This document shows, in pieces, positions 35,480 through 45,507 of a stretch of 64,000 nucleotides of DNA. Both the position numbers and the translations under genes were made by a program. The number at the start of each line of letters is the position of its first letter. Within the stretch, counting starts at the first letter, position 1. The notes beneath the pieces were generated by a model. That model had not been told where the DNA came from. It saw only the letters and a list, made by a program, of their open reading frames with translations, and did no database searches. Source of the DNA: Aerococcaceae bacterium NML190073 (lineage in GTDB: Bacteria > Bacillota > Bacilli > Lactobacillales > Aerococcaceae); assembly GCA_026131555.1 (NCBI GenBank), contig JAMXJH010000001.1, positions 1 to 64,000 of the forward strand, in the 5' to 3' direction.

Positions 35480-36290
35480 CGCCGGCAGCCCCTTTCTCCT
35501 TGCGATCACGTGTCACGAACATGACGATGACCATCATAATCATTAAGACTACTCCGATTGTCGCACCCATTCCCCAGTTCTGCGTTACTAAGAAATGTTG
35601 TTCAACCGCAGTCCCCAATGTGATAACACGGTTTCCACCAATTAAACGGGTTAACATAAAGAGTGACAACGACGGAATAAAGACTGCTTGAATCCCGCTG
35701 CGCACACCGCGCATTGACATCGGGAATACCACGCGGCGCAATGTTGTCCAGCCTGTCGCTCCCAAATCGCTACTCGCTTCTAATAACGAGTGCGGAATTT
35801 CGTTAATCGAGTTAAAAATCGGCATAATCATAAACGGCAACTCAATATAGCCGGCAACCACGAGGAACGCCGTATCCGTAAACAATAATTGCTTAGGCGC
35901 AATACCGAAGAATGACAAGAAATCATTGACCGTTCCTGTCTGACTTAGTATCCCGATGAAAGCGTACGCCTTCAATAATAAGTTAATCCATGTCGGCAAA
36001 ATAATCAGCAACAACCATAATTGCTTATGCTTTGTTTTGCTCAAGAAGTAAGCCATCGGATAACTCAGTACAAACGTCACTAAAGTGACCAATACCGCAT
36101 AGAAAAACGAGCTGAATGTCATCGTCAAATAATTACGCGACGTAAAGAAAGTGATGTAGTTATTCCACGTAAATTGTCCGTGAATATCAAAGAAAGATTC
36201 TTTTACCAACAACACCAACGGCGCAAATACGAATAGCAATAACCATAAATAATACGGCACTGCATAAAAATGGTTCTTCGTTCTGTTCAA
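35472..36290 (-). CDS. potB: Spermidine/putrescine ABC transporter permease
   Basis: The 272-residue permease has six membrane segments and an EAA loop, EASSDLGATGWTTLRRVVFPMS. The start codon is TTG, seven bases after AGGAGG; no ATG alternative is placed as well. It begins 11 bases after potA and overlaps potC by 8 bases. Confidence 0.93.
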   Translation of the reverse strand: MNRTKNHFYAVPYYLWLLLFVFAPLVLLVKESFFDIHGQFTWNNYITFFTSRNYLTMTFSSFFYAVLVTLVTFVLSYPMAYFLSKTKHKQLWLLLIILPTWINLLLKAYAFIGILSQTGTVNDFLSFFGIAPKQLLFTDTAFLVVAGYIELPFMIMPIFNSINEIPHSLLEASSDLGATGWTTLRRVVFPMSMRGVRSGIQAVFIPSLSLFMLTRLIGGNRVITLGTAVEQHFLVTQNWGMGATIGVVLMIMMVIVMFVTRDRKEKGAAGDE

Positions 36291-36301
36291 TCTTGCACCT
36301 C

Positions 36302-37393
36302 CTAGTCTTCGTACTGTTCTAGGCGGGCATCAAATTCTTCTTCAGATTCGTTGAAGCGCATAACGTGAATATCAGCCGGTCCGAAACTCAACCCAACTTT
36401 AGCACCCGGTTCAACTTTATCTGTTGTATGAATCATCCACTCATTACCATCTTCGTCATAAGCAATCACTTCGTTGAACACACCGCGGAATAACATCGTA
36501 TCCACTGTCGCAACCAATTGCCCTTTGTCAGCATCTGTAATATCAATATCTTCCGGACGCAAGACTACCTCAACTGCTTCTCCGCTCGGAATACCGGCAT
36601 CTTCACAGTCGAACACTTTACCAACGAATTCTACGCGATAATCTTCAATCATACGCGCTTTGACGATATTACTTTCCCCGATGAAATCTGCCACATAGCG
36701 GTTAATCGGCTCATCATAAATATCAACCGGTGTCCCTGACTGTACAATTTCGCCCTCGTTCATTACGAAGATCCAATCCGACATCGCCAAGGCTTCCTCT
36801 TGGTCATGCGTGACAAAAACGAAAGTAATCCCCAAACGTTGTTGCAATTCACGTAATTCGTATTGCATATCTGTACGCAATTTCAAATCGAGCGCTGATA
36901 GAGGCTCGTCTAATAGCAGCACTTCCGGCTCATTCACCAAGGCGCGCGCAATCGCCACACGTTGACGTTGACCGCCGGACATCTCAGAAATATCACGCTT
37001 TTCGTAACCGGCAAGACGTACCATCTTTAATGCTTGTGTCACTTTCTCTTTAATGACAGCTTTGTCGACATTTTTGACAGAGAGACCAAATGCGATATTA
37101 TCATACACGTTCATGTGCGGGAACAACGCATAGTCTTGGAAAACGGTGTTGACCTTGCGTTGGTTCGCCGGCACTTCATTCACACGTTTGCCTTCTAAAT
37201 AGACATCTCCGCTACTCGCTGAACTAAATCCTGCAATAATCCGCAAAATTGTTGTCTTTCCGCAGCCTGATGGCCCTAACAAGGTATAAAACTTTCCTTT
37301 CTCAAGTTCCATATCAATGGATTTCAACACTTGATGATCATCGTAAGATTTCGTAACGCCTTCCAGCACTACACTGTATTGTTCTTTCTGCAT
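36302..37393 (-). CDS. potA: Spermidine/putrescine ABC transporter ATP-binding protein
   Basis: PotA energises polyamine import. Walker [10 protein letters not shown], signature MSGGQRQR and Walker [13 protein letters not shown] are followed by a C-terminal TOBE regulatory domain (about 270-360). AAAGGAG supports the ATG at 37393 (363 residues); the frame extends to 37426 without a site. It is the first gene of the operon. Confidence 0.95.
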   Translation of the reverse strand: MQKEQYSVVLEGVTKSYDDHQVLKSIDMELEKGKFYTLLGPSGCGKTTILRIIAGFSSASSGDVYLEGKRVNEVPANQRKVNTVFQDYALFPHMNVYDNIAFGLSVKNVDKAVIKEKVTQALKMVRLAGYEKRDISEMSGGQRQRVAIARALVNEPEVLLLDEPLSALDLKLRTDMQYELRELQQRLGITFVFVTHDQEEALAMSDWIFVMNEGEIVQSGTPVDIYDEPINRYVADFIGESNIVKARMIEDYRVEFVGKVFDCEDAGIPSGEAVEVVLRPEDIDITDADKGQLVATVDTMLFRGVFNEVIAYDEDGNEWMIHTTDKVEPGAKVGLSFGPADIHVMRFNESEEEFDARLEQYED

Positions 37394-37466
37394 TTGTTCA
37401 TTCTCCTTTAAGATAGTTTTTGGCAATTATTGACTCCTTTGAGTAATTAAATTTTTTCTGACCTTG

Positions 37467-37495
37467 ATTATAGCAATAATGAGGGGGGAATACAA
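37467..37495 (-). promoter_or_regulatory. Promoter of the potABCD operon
   Basis: On the minus strand TTGTAT (37490-37495) and TATAAT (37467-37472) are 17 bp apart, giving a leader of about 65 bases before potA. Confidence 0.7.
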
Positions 37496-37649
37496 TGCGT
37501 TTCCTCATACAATTCACAATAGTTTTTTAATTGTTCGTGTAACGCTTACGTCCGCAATCCAACGGGGTTCTTCAAGGGACATTCGTACACGATATTTGCA
37601 CAGTATGAACCGGCAAATCATAACAGTTGCATTCGCCTTCCCAACAGCA

Positions 37650-37680
37650 AAAAAACTGGGTGAAGAACGCCCAGTTTTTT
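37650..37680 (-). terminator. Terminator of the pyr operon
   Basis: AAAAAACTGGG (37650-37660) and CCCAGTTTTTT (37670-37680) form an 11-bp stem with A/T ends just after pyrE. It can act on either strand. Confidence 0.88.
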
Positions 37681-37693
37681 GGTGTATAGTTGA

Positions 37694-38311
37694 TTATAAT
37701 CCATCTCGCCATGCGACTAATGCGGCAACATCCGTGTCTTTGATGTAACCCTGTTTGGTTGCCTCGTTAATTAACACATCATAGTCGGTCAAGGTGTGGC
37801 AAGCTACTTGCGCTTCCTTGAAGGCTTCCGTCGCCTTGCTAATGAGGTAACTGAATATTGCCACTACACCTAGCACGTCACAGCCGGCTGCTTCCAAGGC
37901 TTCAACAACTTTGAGCGAGGACAGACCGGTTGAAATTAAATCTTCAATGACGACGACTTTTGCTCCTTGGTTGATACGACCTTCTATTTGGTTGGTTTTG
38001 CCATGTTTTTTGGCGGAATCGCGGACGTAAACCATCGGTAAGTCCAGTAGTTCGGATACCCAAGCGGCGTGCGGGATACCTGCTGTTGCCGTACCGGCAA
38101 TCACCTCCACTTCAGGAAATTGCTCTTGAATAATCGCTACCATTCCGCGTGCGATTTCTCGTCTAACTTTCGGATAACTCATCGTCAGACGATTATCACA
38201 ATAAATCGGCGATTTCAAGCCGGATGTCCATGTGAAATAGTCGTTCGGTCGGAGTTCCACTGCTTTAATTGCCAACAAATCATTAGCGATTTTTTGTTTC
38301 AGATTCAACAT
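37694..38311 (-). CDS. pyrE: Orotate phosphoribosyltransferase
   Basis: PyrE joins orotate and PRPP to form OMP. The PRPP-binding motif [17 protein letters not shown] and N-terminal [16 protein letters not shown] are diagnostic, in 205 residues. It is the last gene of the pyr operon, two bases after pyrF. Confidence 0.96.
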   Translation of the reverse strand: MLNLKQKIANDLLAIKAVELRPNDYFTWTSGLKSPIYCDNRLTMSYPKVRREIARGMVAIIQEQFPEVEVIAGTATAGIPHAAWVSELLDLPMVYVRDSAKKHGKTNQIEGRINQGAKVVVIEDLISTGLSSLKVVEALEAAGCDVLGVVAIFSYLISKATEAFKEAQVACHTLTDYDVLINEATKQGYIKDTDVAALVAWRDGL

Positions 38312-38313
38312 AA

Positions 38314-39015
38314 TTATGCCTCCTTAAAGCGATTGACCATTTGCTTGTAGGCTTGTAGCGGATTGGTCGATTTAGTAATTGGACGCCCGACCACAATATA
38401 ACTCGCACCTTGTTCATAAGCTTGTTGCGGTGTAGCTACCCGCTTCTGATCGCCTACCTCATCAGTTGCACAACGAATCCCCGGCGTCACGGTTACAAAA
38501 TCGTTCCCGCACACCTCCAAAATGTCCGCCACTTCATATACAGACGACACGACTCCGTCAAGTCCGGCTTCTTTTGCCAGTTGCGCATAATGCAACACAC
38601 TTTCATGGAGCGGCTTTTCAATGAGCTGTTCCTTCTGCATGTTCGCTTCTGATGTTGATGTCAGTTGCGTAATCGCAATTACTTTTGTGTGAGCACTTCC
38701 TCCGTCCAACATGCCTTTTTTGGCGGCACGTAACATATCAACGCCTCCAGCAGCATGCACTGTCAACATTTCCACTCCGAATTGCGCCAAGCCTTTCGTC
38801 ACGGAGTACACCGTATTGGGAATATCGTGCAACTTCAAATCCAAGAAGACTTTGCAACCGAATGCCTGAATTTGTTGCAGAATCACCGGACCATTCTGCA
38901 AGTACAATTCCATACCTACCTTTACAAAGAGTTCTTCTCCACGAAACTGTTCTAGGAAACTCAATGTATCCTCAAATGTCGGGAAATCCAACGCCACAAT
39001 TACTTCTCTTTCCAA
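38314..39015 (-). CDS. pyrF: Orotidine 5'-phosphate decarboxylase
   Basis: PyrF converts OMP to UMP. VALDFP at the start and the catalytic [15 protein letters not shown] (Lys-Asp-Lys-Asp tetrad) are present. The longest frame runs to 39078, but GGAGG lies seven bases before a TTG at 39015, giving 233 residues, the usual size; an ATG at 39036 is less well placed. Confidence 0.95.
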   Translation of the reverse strand: MEREVIVALDFPTFEDTLSFLEQFRGEELFVKVGMELYLQNGPVILQQIQAFGCKVFLDLKLHDIPNTVYSVTKGLAQFGVEMLTVHAAGGVDMLRAAKKGMLDGGSAHTKVIAITQLTSTSEANMQKEQLIEKPLHESVLHYAQLAKEAGLDGVVSSVYEVADILEVCGNDFVTVTPGIRCATDEVGDQKRVATPQQAYEQGASYIVVGRPITKSTNPLQAYKQMVNRFKEA

Positions 39016-39052
39016 TGTATGTCCTCCTTCATACATGTCTTTACCCTTTCGG

Positions 39053-40324
39053 TTACACACACAACGCATCATAAACAATCTTACCTTCGACCAACGTTAG
39101 CACCGGTATCCCGTACACTTCCTCATTCGCATAAGGCGTATTCCGCCCCTTCGACAAAAATTCTTCCGGGTTTATCACCATTTTGCTATCTAAATCAATG
39201 ACGACAATATCCGCTATACTGCCCGGCTCCAATCTGCCATACGGCAATCCGAAAGTATCCGCTACTTTTGCAGACATTAGGTCTGTGAGTAATTGCAGTG
39301 AGAAAATACCGGTCTTAACAAATTTCGTATATAATTGACTGAATGCCGTTTCGCTGCCGACAATTCCGAAAGCAGCTTGCTTCATTGATATTTCTTTCTC
39401 CTCTACTGCATGCGGAGCATGGTCCGTTGCAATAATGTCAATTGTGCCGTCCAACACCCCTTCAATTAAAGCCTGTCGATCTTCATGCGCTCTTAATGGC
39501 GGATTCATTTTCCATAGACCATTATCTGCCGGAATATCGTTCTCATCGCTGATGAGATGATGCGGACACACTTCGCACGTTACCTTAATGCCATGCTTCT
39601 TCGCGTCACGTACTAATCTGACCGATTCCTTCGTCGACACGTGGCACACATGGTAGTGGCATTGCGCAGCTTCCGCCAACAAAATATCGCGGGCAATTTG
39701 AACCGATTCACAAACAGACGGAATTCCCGGCAAATTCAGTTCCTTACTGCGTTTCCCACAATGCATGCAACCTCCGAGAATGAGTGAATTTTCTTCGCAA
39801 TGTGCGACAATCGGCTTATTGAGTGCTGCTGCAATTTGCATTGACTGATACATCATGTTAGCATCTTGAACGCCTCTACCGTCATCACTAAAGGCAAACA
39901 CATGCTCCGCCAACGTCTCGAAATCCGCATATTCTTTGCCGAGTTCTCCTTTCGTAATCGACCCGTAAGGAATAGCACGGATGACACTGTCCTTGTCAAT
40001 AATATCCAATTGAAGTTTCAAGTTCTCATATGTATCCGGCACCGGATTCAAGTTGGGCATCGGCATCGCCGTTGTAAAGCCACCTCTAGCCGCCGCTCGC
40101 GATGCTTGCTTGATTGTTTCTTTATAACTGAACCCCGGTTCACGCCAATGCACATGCACGTCGATAAAGCCTGCTGTTACGAATTTCCCCCTTAAATCAA
40201 TGACTTCTTCATGCTCTTTCGGAACAATCTGTTGCGCTATTTGCTTGACTTTGCTGTCTTCAATGGAAATATCGCGGGTTACCAACTCGCCATCGATGAG
40301 TAACTGACCATTTTTTAATAACAT
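39053..40324 (-). CDS. pyrC: Dihydroorotase
   Basis: The zinc amidohydrolase cyclises carbamoyl aspartate. Metal ligands appear in FIDVHVHWREPG (HxH), and ATDHAPHA supplies the catalytic aspartate. AAGGAG supports the ATG at 40324 (423 residues); the longer frame overlaps pyrB. It follows pyrB by 10 bases. Confidence 0.95.
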   Translation of the reverse strand: MLLKNGQLLIDGELVTRDISIEDSKVKQIAQQIVPKEHEEVIDLRGKFVTAGFIDVHVHWREPGFSYKETIKQASRAAARGGFTTAMPMPNLNPVPDTYENLKLQLDIIDKDSVIRAIPYGSITKGELGKEYADFETLAEHVFAFSDDGRGVQDANMMYQSMQIAAALNKPIVAHCEENSLILGGCMHCGKRSKELNLPGIPSVCESVQIARDILLAEAAQCHYHVCHVSTKESVRLVRDAKKHGIKVTCEVCPHHLISDENDIPADNGLWKMNPPLRAHEDRQALIEGVLDGTIDIIATDHAPHAVEEKEISMKQAAFGIVGSETAFSQLYTKFVKTGIFSLQLLTDLMSAKVADTFGLPYGRLEPGSIADIVVIDLDSKMVINPEEFLSKGRNTPYANEEVYGIPVLTLVEGKIVYDALCV

Positions 40325-40334
40325 AAGCCGCTCC

Positions 40335-41213
40335 TTATAAATGATTGTCCTTAATAATTTTCTCAATAATTGCTTGTCGCATATACATACCATTTCTCAT
40401 CTGTTCAAAAATAACCGACTTCGGACTTTCTACCAATTCATCTGCAATTTCAACACCACGATTGACCGGTGCCGGATGCATAATAATGGCGTGTTCCTGC
40501 AATTTGTCATATCTTGCTTGCGTTAAACCATAATGATGATGATACTCCTCTTTACTGATGAAAACGCTATCGTGACGTTCGTGTTGCACACGAAGAAGCA
40601 TACACACATCTACTTGTTCAATCACTTCGTCAAACTCAGCAACTTCACCTAGCGTCGGGTCTTTGAATACTTCCGGGCAAACGAATGTCACATTGGCGCC
40701 TAATCTCGTCAAAGTAATATAGTTGCTTCTCGCTACTCGAGAATTTCTAATATCGCCCACAATCGCAATCTTAAGTCCTTCGATTTTGCCAAAAACTTCG
40801 TACATCGTCATCAAATCAAGCAAACATTGGCTCGGGTGCTCGCCGCTACCGTCGCCACCGCTAATAATCGGAATCGTCAGGTTCTCCAGTTGGCGGTAAT
40901 ACTCGACTTGCGGATGTCTAATCACCAGTATATTGCAACCAATCATCTCTAACGTTTTGCATGTATCATACAATGTTTCGCCTTTGCTAATCGATGACGT
41001 GTAGGTTTCAAAGTTTAGAATGTTCAATTTATGATGATGTTGCGCCACTTCGAAACTGCATTTCGTTCTCGTAGAATTCTCAAAAAATAAGTTCGATACA
41101 AATAAGTCTTCTCTCGGATTTACTTTTGCGCCATTTTTCAGTTGTAAAGCGCGCTCTATCAGTTCGTAAACCTCTTCGTTTGTCAAATCGGCCATTTTTA
41201 CTAAGTTTTTCAT
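40335..41213 (-). CDS. pyrB: Aspartate carbamoyltransferase catalytic subunit
   Basis: PyrB condenses carbamoyl phosphate and aspartate. The carbamoyl-phosphate motif [12 protein letters not shown] and the [11 protein letters not shown] and [10 protein letters not shown] segments are present in 292 residues. No regulatory pyrI gene is adjacent, as usual for Firmicutes. It lies behind a PyrR-controlled attenuator. Confidence 0.95.
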   Translation of the reverse strand: MKNLVKMADLTNEEVYELIERALQLKNGAKVNPREDLFVSNLFFENSTRTKCSFEVAQHHHKLNILNFETYTSSISKGETLYDTCKTLEMIGCNILVIRHPQVEYYRQLENLTIPIISGGDGSGEHPSQCLLDLMTMYEVFGKIEGLKIAIVGDIRNSRVARSNYITLTRLGANVTFVCPEVFKDPTLGEVAEFDEVIEQVDVCMLLRVQHERHDSVFISKEEYHHHYGLTQARYDKLQEHAIIMHPAPVNRGVEIADELVESPKSVIFEQMRNGMYMRQAIIEKIIKDNHL

Positions 41214-41241
41214 TGTATTCCTCCTTATTTTTTGCTTTTAC

Positions 41242-41377
41242 AAAAAAATACCTTGCATTGACTGCAAGGTATCCTTCATAACTTATGGAATGCTGATTCA
41301 GTGAGCAACTGCTCATGTACTGATTTCAGCTAAAAGTTATCATAATCTCTTGCTAATCTCTCGGATTATCTTAAAAA
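41242..41377 (-). promoter_or_regulatory. PyrR-dependent attenuator before pyrB
   Basis: The minus-strand transcript contains a PyrR-box-like stem, TAATCCGAGAGATTAGCAAG (about 41349-41370), directly after the pyrR stop. A terminator follows: ATACCTTGCA (41248-41257) with TGCAAGGTAT (41263-41272) and seven T. UMP-bound PyrR would favour termination. Confidence 0.82.
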
Positions 41378-41381
41378 GATT

Positions 41382-41909
41382 CTATTGTATGACAATGGCA
41401 TCCACTTGGTCAATTTCAGTAAGTTTCACTTGAATGGTTTCTTTCTTAGAAGTGGGAATATTTTTGCCGACGTAATCGGCTCGAATCGGCAATTCCCGAT
41501 GTCCTCTATCTACTAAAATTGCCAGTCTAATAGCGTTCGGGCGACTGACATCCATAATCGCATCAATCGCGGCTCTCACAGTTCGTCCTGTATAAAGCAC
41601 ATCATCAACAATGATAACTGTTTTGTGTGTTAAATTAACGGTGAATGCCGGCACTTGAGGTCCGACTCCCGTTCTGTTGCTCGACACATCATCGCGGTAA
41701 TTGGTAATATCCAATGCCTCGAGCGGCAACTCAATATGTTTAATTGCTTGTATCTTGCGCTGAATCCGATGCGCCAGTTGCTCACCACGCGTTTTGATGC
41801 CCACTAGCACGACTTGCTCCAAATCATTATTCTCAATGATTTCGTAAGCCATTCGTGTCATCATTCTTGACATCATGTCAGCATCGAATAATTGTTTCTC
41901 CATGTTCAT
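41382..41909 (-). CDS. pyrR: Pyrimidine operon attenuation protein / uracil phosphoribosyltransferase
   Basis: PyrR binds UMP and the pyr leader to cause termination. The PRPP motif VIIVDDVLYTGRTVRAA is present, and its 175 residues are normal from the ATG at 41909, which follows GGAGG; the frame start at 41993 lies in the leader. It is first of five pyr genes, flanked by two attenuators. Confidence 0.95.
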   Translation of the reverse strand: MNMEKQLFDADMMSRMMTRMAYEIIENNDLEQVVLVGIKTRGEQLAHRIQRKIQAIKHIELPLEALDITNYRDDVSSNRTGVGPQVPAFTVNLTHKTVIIVDDVLYTGRTVRAAIDAIMDVSRPNAIRLAILVDRGHRELPIRADYVGKNIPTSKKETIQVKLTEIDQVDAIVIQ

Positions 41910-41924
41910 ATTTTTGCCTCCAAC

Positions 41925-42052
41925 AAAAAAATACTCTGACCGTGTCAGAGTAAGCAAACAAGCAATTATTATACAATAATATAGCACCACCAAATGGTGT
42001 TGGAGTTATATTCTATATATCAATCCTTGCTAGCCTCTCCGGACTATCTTAA
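41925..42052 (-). promoter_or_regulatory. PyrR-dependent attenuator before pyrR
   Basis: A PyrR box, AGTCCGGAGAGGCTAGCAAG on the minus strand (about 42023-42045), is close to the Bacillus consensus. The terminator is TACTCTGAC (41932-41940) with GTCAGAGTA (41944-41952), followed by seven T. Confidence 0.88.
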
Positions 42053-42077
42053 AAGAATTTCATTATCATTGGTGCTG

Positions 42078-42106
42078 ATTATACACATATTCTCTCGCCT
42101 TGTCAA
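42078..42106 (-). promoter_or_regulatory. Promoter of the pyr operon
   Basis: On the minus strand, perfect TTGACA (42101-42106) and TATAAT (42078-42083) boxes are 17 bp apart. Such strength fits control by attenuation rather than initiation. Confidence 0.92.
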
Positions 42107-42221
42107 ATTGAATTCGTAAAGAAATCCGCATTGAATCATCAAAATATCGCCTCTTGCTATTCACAAACGGAACAAAAAATTTTATGATATAAACGATATT
42201 ATATAGTTGTGAGGTTTTGCT

Positions 42222-42863
42222 ATGTTGTTAAAGAAATTATTATTGAGTGTCGGCATCGGTGTGCTGTTGCTATCCTCAAACATGGTTGCGGCAGAAAGCG
42301 CCGTTCCTGTTGAAGAACGCATTATACACCAGCCTATTTTTCCAAAGAGTTATTCAGATGACCGGAAACCGCCGAAATTTACGCATCCGAAAGGGCAGAA
42401 GCTAGGTTACGAACCGAATACATTGCATCTGAAAGAGCATGCGTTTCCTTTTGTCGATATGCGTCCAAAGAAAGCAAGCGATGAAGTAGATTTCACGCAT
42501 TTAATGACCAATCTTGATGCAAATCATGTAGTCGCCGTCGGCAAAAATAATATTCAAACATTCTTCGGGCATTATTATGATTTAACCGGGACGGGTGTCT
42601 TTAATCCGATTGTTGACGAGAATTTGATTGAAGTAGGAAGCATCGCTATTGTGACTGATGAGGACGGTTATAGTAAAGGCTATGAATTTACACAAATTCT
42701 GGAAGTACAACACGCTGAGCAAGATTACCATTATTATGACAAAACACCTTTACCGAAACTGGCATACAACGGCAACGGAACAGAAATGTTATTTGTGCAA
42801 TATTGTCGTTGGGACATCTCTTACGGCTTATTAATCGGAAATGTCGGCTACCGTGTGTGGTAA
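42222..42863 (+). CDS. Exported sortase-like protein, divergent
   Basis: The 213-residue protein has a signal peptide (about 1-24, ending MVAAES) and no clear anchor. The second half resembles a sortase barrel: GHYYDLTGTGVFNPI with H117, a strand pair VGSIAIVTDEDGYSKGYEFTQI, and C195 in MLFVQYCRW near the C-terminus. The His and Cys fit a sortase dyad, but the usual downstream arginine strand reads YGLLIGNVGYRVW, so only R196 or R211 could serve. I infer a degenerate or unusual sortase; a different function is possible. GTGAGG precedes the ATG and a terminator follows. Confidence 0.45.
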   Translation: MLLKKLLLSVGIGVLLLSSNMVAAESAVPVEERIIHQPIFPKSYSDDRKPPKFTHPKGQKLGYEPNTLHLKEHAFPFVDMRPKKASDEVDFTHLMTNLDANHVVAVGKNNIQTFFGHYYDLTGTGVFNPIVDENLIEVGSIAIVTDEDGYSKGYEFTQILEVQHAEQDYHYYDKTPLPKLAYNGNGTEMLFVQYCRWDISYGLLIGNVGYRVW

Positions 42864-42877
42864 GCTAATATCCATAC

Positions 42878-42911
42878 AAAAAGAACAGGAATCTCGACTC
42901 CTGTTCTTTTT
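42878..42911. terminator. Bidirectional terminator between the sortase-like gene and murB
   Basis: AAAAAGAACAGGA (42878-42890) pairs with TCCTGTTCTTTTT (42899-42911). Confidence 0.88.
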
Positions 42912-42913
42912 TA

Positions 42914-43822
42914 TTATGCTTGTGTTGCTTCTTCTCCAATAATTCGGACTTCGGTTTCCAACTTGACTTGGTGTTGCTCCCAGACGATTTTTTGGACGTG
43001 GGCAATCAGGTTAATGTAATCTGTTGCTGTTCCGTTATCAATATTGACCATGAATCCGGCGTGTTTCTTGGAAACTTCTACTCCGCCGATACGGTACCCT
43101 TGTAAGCCCGAATCTTGAATCAATTTCCCGGCAAAATAGCCTTCGGGACGCTTGAAAACACTGCCACAAGACGGGTATTCCAGCGGTTGTTTCGATTCCC
43201 GTTGGAAAGTTAAATCCGCCATTTTGGCATGAATGGCATCGTGCTCGCCGTGCGCAAGTTGGAACGTTACCGCCAACACAATGTCGCCACTGTCTTGCAA
43301 TGCGCTATTCCGGTAGGCAAATTGACACTCTTCATTCGTCAATGTCTTTAGGTTCCCATCGCGAGTTAATACTTCAACACGTTCAATAACATCTTTTACT
43401 TCCCCACCATAAGCACCGGCGTTCATATAAACGGCGCCGCCAATCGAACCGGGAATACCGCACGCAAATTCCAAACCGGTTAAATCTGCTTCTCCGGCAA
43501 GACGGCTCACTTCGATTAAAGGCGCCCCGCTGTATGCCACTACTGTCGTGTCACTAATCTCAATTCCTTTCATAGCGGTCAGAATTAAGACTACACCTCG
43601 GATTCCGCCGTCGCGCACAATTAAGTTGCTCGCATTCCCTAATACTGTCAGCGGAATGTTGCTATCGCGGGCAAAATCAACCATAAACTTCACTTCTTCC
43701 GGTGTCGTCGGAAACGCAATTAAATCCGCCTTCCCGCCGGTGCGCGTATAAGTGTAATGCGCAAGTGGTTCGTCAACTTTTACTACTAAATTTGGAAATC
43801 GTTCATTTAATTTATTTAACAT
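42914..43822 (-). CDS. murB: UDP-N-acetylenolpyruvoylglucosamine reductase
   Basis: MurB reduces the MurA product with NADPH and FAD. FAD-binding [14 protein letters not shown] and [26 protein letters not shown] segments and the catalytic [11 protein letters not shown] serine are present in 302 residues. This is the type IIb enzyme of Firmicutes. It stands alone, next to an unrelated acetyltransferase operon. Confidence 0.96.
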   Translation of the reverse strand: MLNKLNERFPNLVVKVDEPLAHYTYTRTGGKADLIAFPTTPEEVKFMVDFARDSNIPLTVLGNASNLIVRDGGIRGVVLILTAMKGIEISDTTVVAYSGAPLIEVSRLAGEADLTGLEFACGIPGSIGGAVYMNAGAYGGEVKDVIERVEVLTRDGNLKTLTNEECQFAYRNSALQDSGDIVLAVTFQLAHGEHDAIHAKMADLTFQRESKQPLEYPSCGSVFKRPEGYFAGKLIQDSGLQGYRIGGVEVSKKHAGFMVNIDNGTATDYINLIAHVQKIVWEQHQVKLETEVRIIGEEATQA

Positions 43823-43890
43823 ATATTAGCCTTCTTTACTCTATTTATCACTTGTCTTCATTCTATGCATTCTGCTGCCCGTTGTAAAGC

Positions 43891-44355
43891 CTAAGACAAC
43901 TTGCGGGACATCCAAATAGTATCTGCGGTTGAGTTCGCTTGTTGCTCTACAAAGTCAAATTGTCGATACAAATGAATTGCACGTTCATTGTCGCGAGCAA
44001 CCTCCAACACAAGATGTTCAGTACCCACTTCTTCAGCAAATTCAATCAAGGCAGCGACTATTGCCTTACCAATCCCATGCCCCCAATAGGCTTGGCGAAT
44101 GCAAACGCCTAATTCGGATTCACACTCAGATACAGCGATGAGATTGGCTAACCCGATTATTTGCTCCCCCAACTCGGCAACCAACATGATACTATTGCTC
44201 GAATAAGCATACTGTTCTAATAATCGTGCTTGTTGCTCAACAGACAGCAACTCCATGATGACGTAATCGGTTTCCCGGCGCACCTGCTTTAATAAGTCAA
44301 CCACCGCCCACGCATCATCAGGCAACGCCTGTCTAATCGTTAGTTCAACTTCCAT
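43891..44355 (-). CDS. GNAT family N-acetyltransferase (RimI-like)
   Basis: The 154-residue protein contains the acetyl-CoA loop, VCIRQAYWGHGIGKAIVAAL, and the C-terminal LEVARDNERAIHLYRQFDFVE. A longer frame runs into tsaE, but GGAG before the ATG at 44355 decides the start, overlapping tsaE by 11 bases. RimI often neighbours tsaE and tsaB, but the sequence is not specific enough to claim ribosomal protein acetylation. Confidence 0.8.
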   Translation of the reverse strand: MEVELTIRQALPDDAWAVVDLLKQVRRETDYVIMELLSVEQQARLLEQYAYSSNSIMLVAELGEQIIGLANLIAVSECESELGVCIRQAYWGHGIGKAIVAALIEFAEEVGTEHLVLEVARDNERAIHLYRQFDFVEQQANSTADTIWMSRKLS

Positions 44356-44827
44356 GGCAGGCGCTCCATTTTTGGGCAAAATCTGTCAGCAACCTTGAAG
44401 ATGAATTGCCGACGGCATCGAATTCGATGACACGTTCATCAGAAGTTACCCCGGGAGTGAAACGCACAATCAAGTAATCGCTCGGCAAATAGTCGGCAAC
44501 ATATACCGCCCATTCAATCATCACAATCGCATCGTGACGCAAATAGCTCGGCAAATCAATTGAATCTGCACCGCCTTCTTCTAATCGATACGCATCAATA
44601 TGAATAAAATCACCTTGAGGAATCGAATATTCCTTCACGATGGTATACGTCGGACTCTTGATGGCACGTTGAACACCCAGGGCCTTGCCAAGTCCTTGTG
44701 TAAAAGTCGTCTTGCCACTGCCCAAGTTCCCTTCTAGCACGATAACGCTCCCCATCGGCAAAATGCGAGCCAGTTCCGCCGCTAATTCTTGTGTTTGTGT
44801 AGCTGACTTCGTCATCACTTGAAACAT
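44345..44827 (-). CDS. tsaE: tRNA threonylcarbamoyladenosine biosynthesis ATPase TsaE
   Basis: The Walker A loop GNLGSGKT (33-40), the SPTYTIVKEY segment and HIDAYRLEE identify TsaE, which helps TsaB and TsaD make t6A at position 37 of ANN-decoding tRNAs. 160 residues; AAGGAGG precedes the ATG. It overlaps the acetyltransferase gene downstream. Confidence 0.93.
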   Translation of the reverse strand: MFQVMTKSATQTQELAAELARILPMGSVIVLEGNLGSGKTTFTQGLGKALGVQRAIKSPTYTIVKEYSIPQGDFIHIDAYRLEEGGADSIDLPSYLRHDAIVMIEWAVYVADYLPSDYLIVRFTPGVTSDERVIEFDAVGNSSSRLLTDFAQKWSACHGS

Positions 44828-44952
44828 AGCACTCCTCCTTCACTTATCACCGTTCTATTATACCATAAAAGTTCCGCTAACTTATGAATTATTTGACTTA
44901 TTCTTAATTTCTTGTTACATTTATCATGTATAATAAAATAGGAGGTTTTATT

Positions 44953-45483
44953 ATGAAATACGTTAAATTAGCAATTGTCGCAATTTTTGCGATTGTCGTA
45001 GCAGGTTGCTCGCAAGAACAAAAACCTGAACCTGTAAGTTCAAGTGTAGAAAGTTCCAGCGTTGTTTCCAGCGAATCTTCTTCTAGTATCTCAAGCGAAT
45101 CATCAAGCAGTGTTATGGAATCATCTTCTGAATCATCGGCTTCGAGTGAACAACCGAGCGAAGATGCTGTGAAGTTTACTTTCCACGTAGGCGGACAAGA
45201 AATTGGTTCCTACACCGTCAACGATGCCGTTGGCAAATCTGTCTTGGACGCAATGAAATCAAATCCTGAAATCGTCTTTACATTCAATGAAGCTGACGGG
45301 GTTATCGATGACATGTTCGGCACTAAGAACGACTATGCCGAAAGTAAAACATGGGTATACTTACTCAATGATCAAATGGCAGAATACGGTGTTGTTTCTC
45401 AGAAACTTTCAGCAGGAGATCGCATTGACTGGTACTTCGGGACAGTTGATGAATTGCCTGTAAAGATTATTCCGGCTGAATAA
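44953..45483 (+). CDS. DUF4430 lipoprotein (transcobalamin-like domain)
   Basis: AGGAGG precedes the ATG at 44953 (176 residues). The lipobox VVAGC directs lipid anchoring. A Ser/Glu-rich linker of about 50 residues follows, then a domain of about 100 residues containing GQEIGSYTVNDAVGKSVLDAM and SKTWVYLLNDQMAEYGV, typical of DUF4430, which is related to the transcobalamin beta domain. A TATAAT lies at 44929-44934. The next gene encodes an ECF S component, so together they look like a vitamin capture and uptake pair, possibly for a cobalamin-like ligand (inference). Confidence 0.75.
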   Translation: MKYVKLAIVAIFAIVVAGCSQEQKPEPVSSSVESSSVVSSESSSSISSESSSSVMESSSESSASSEQPSEDAVKFTFHVGGQEIGSYTVNDAVGKSVLDAMKSNPEIVFTFNEADGVIDDMFGTKNDYAESKTWVYLLNDQMAEYGVVSQKLSAGDRIDWYFGTVDELPVKIIPAE

Positions 45484-45507
45484 CCTACATGATAAAGGAC
45501 ATTCATT

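Noticed and set aside
37464-37748. 94-residue ORF between potA and pyrE on the plus strand
   Set aside because: It crosses the pot promoter, a perfect terminator stem and the pyrE 3' end, so it is not a gene.
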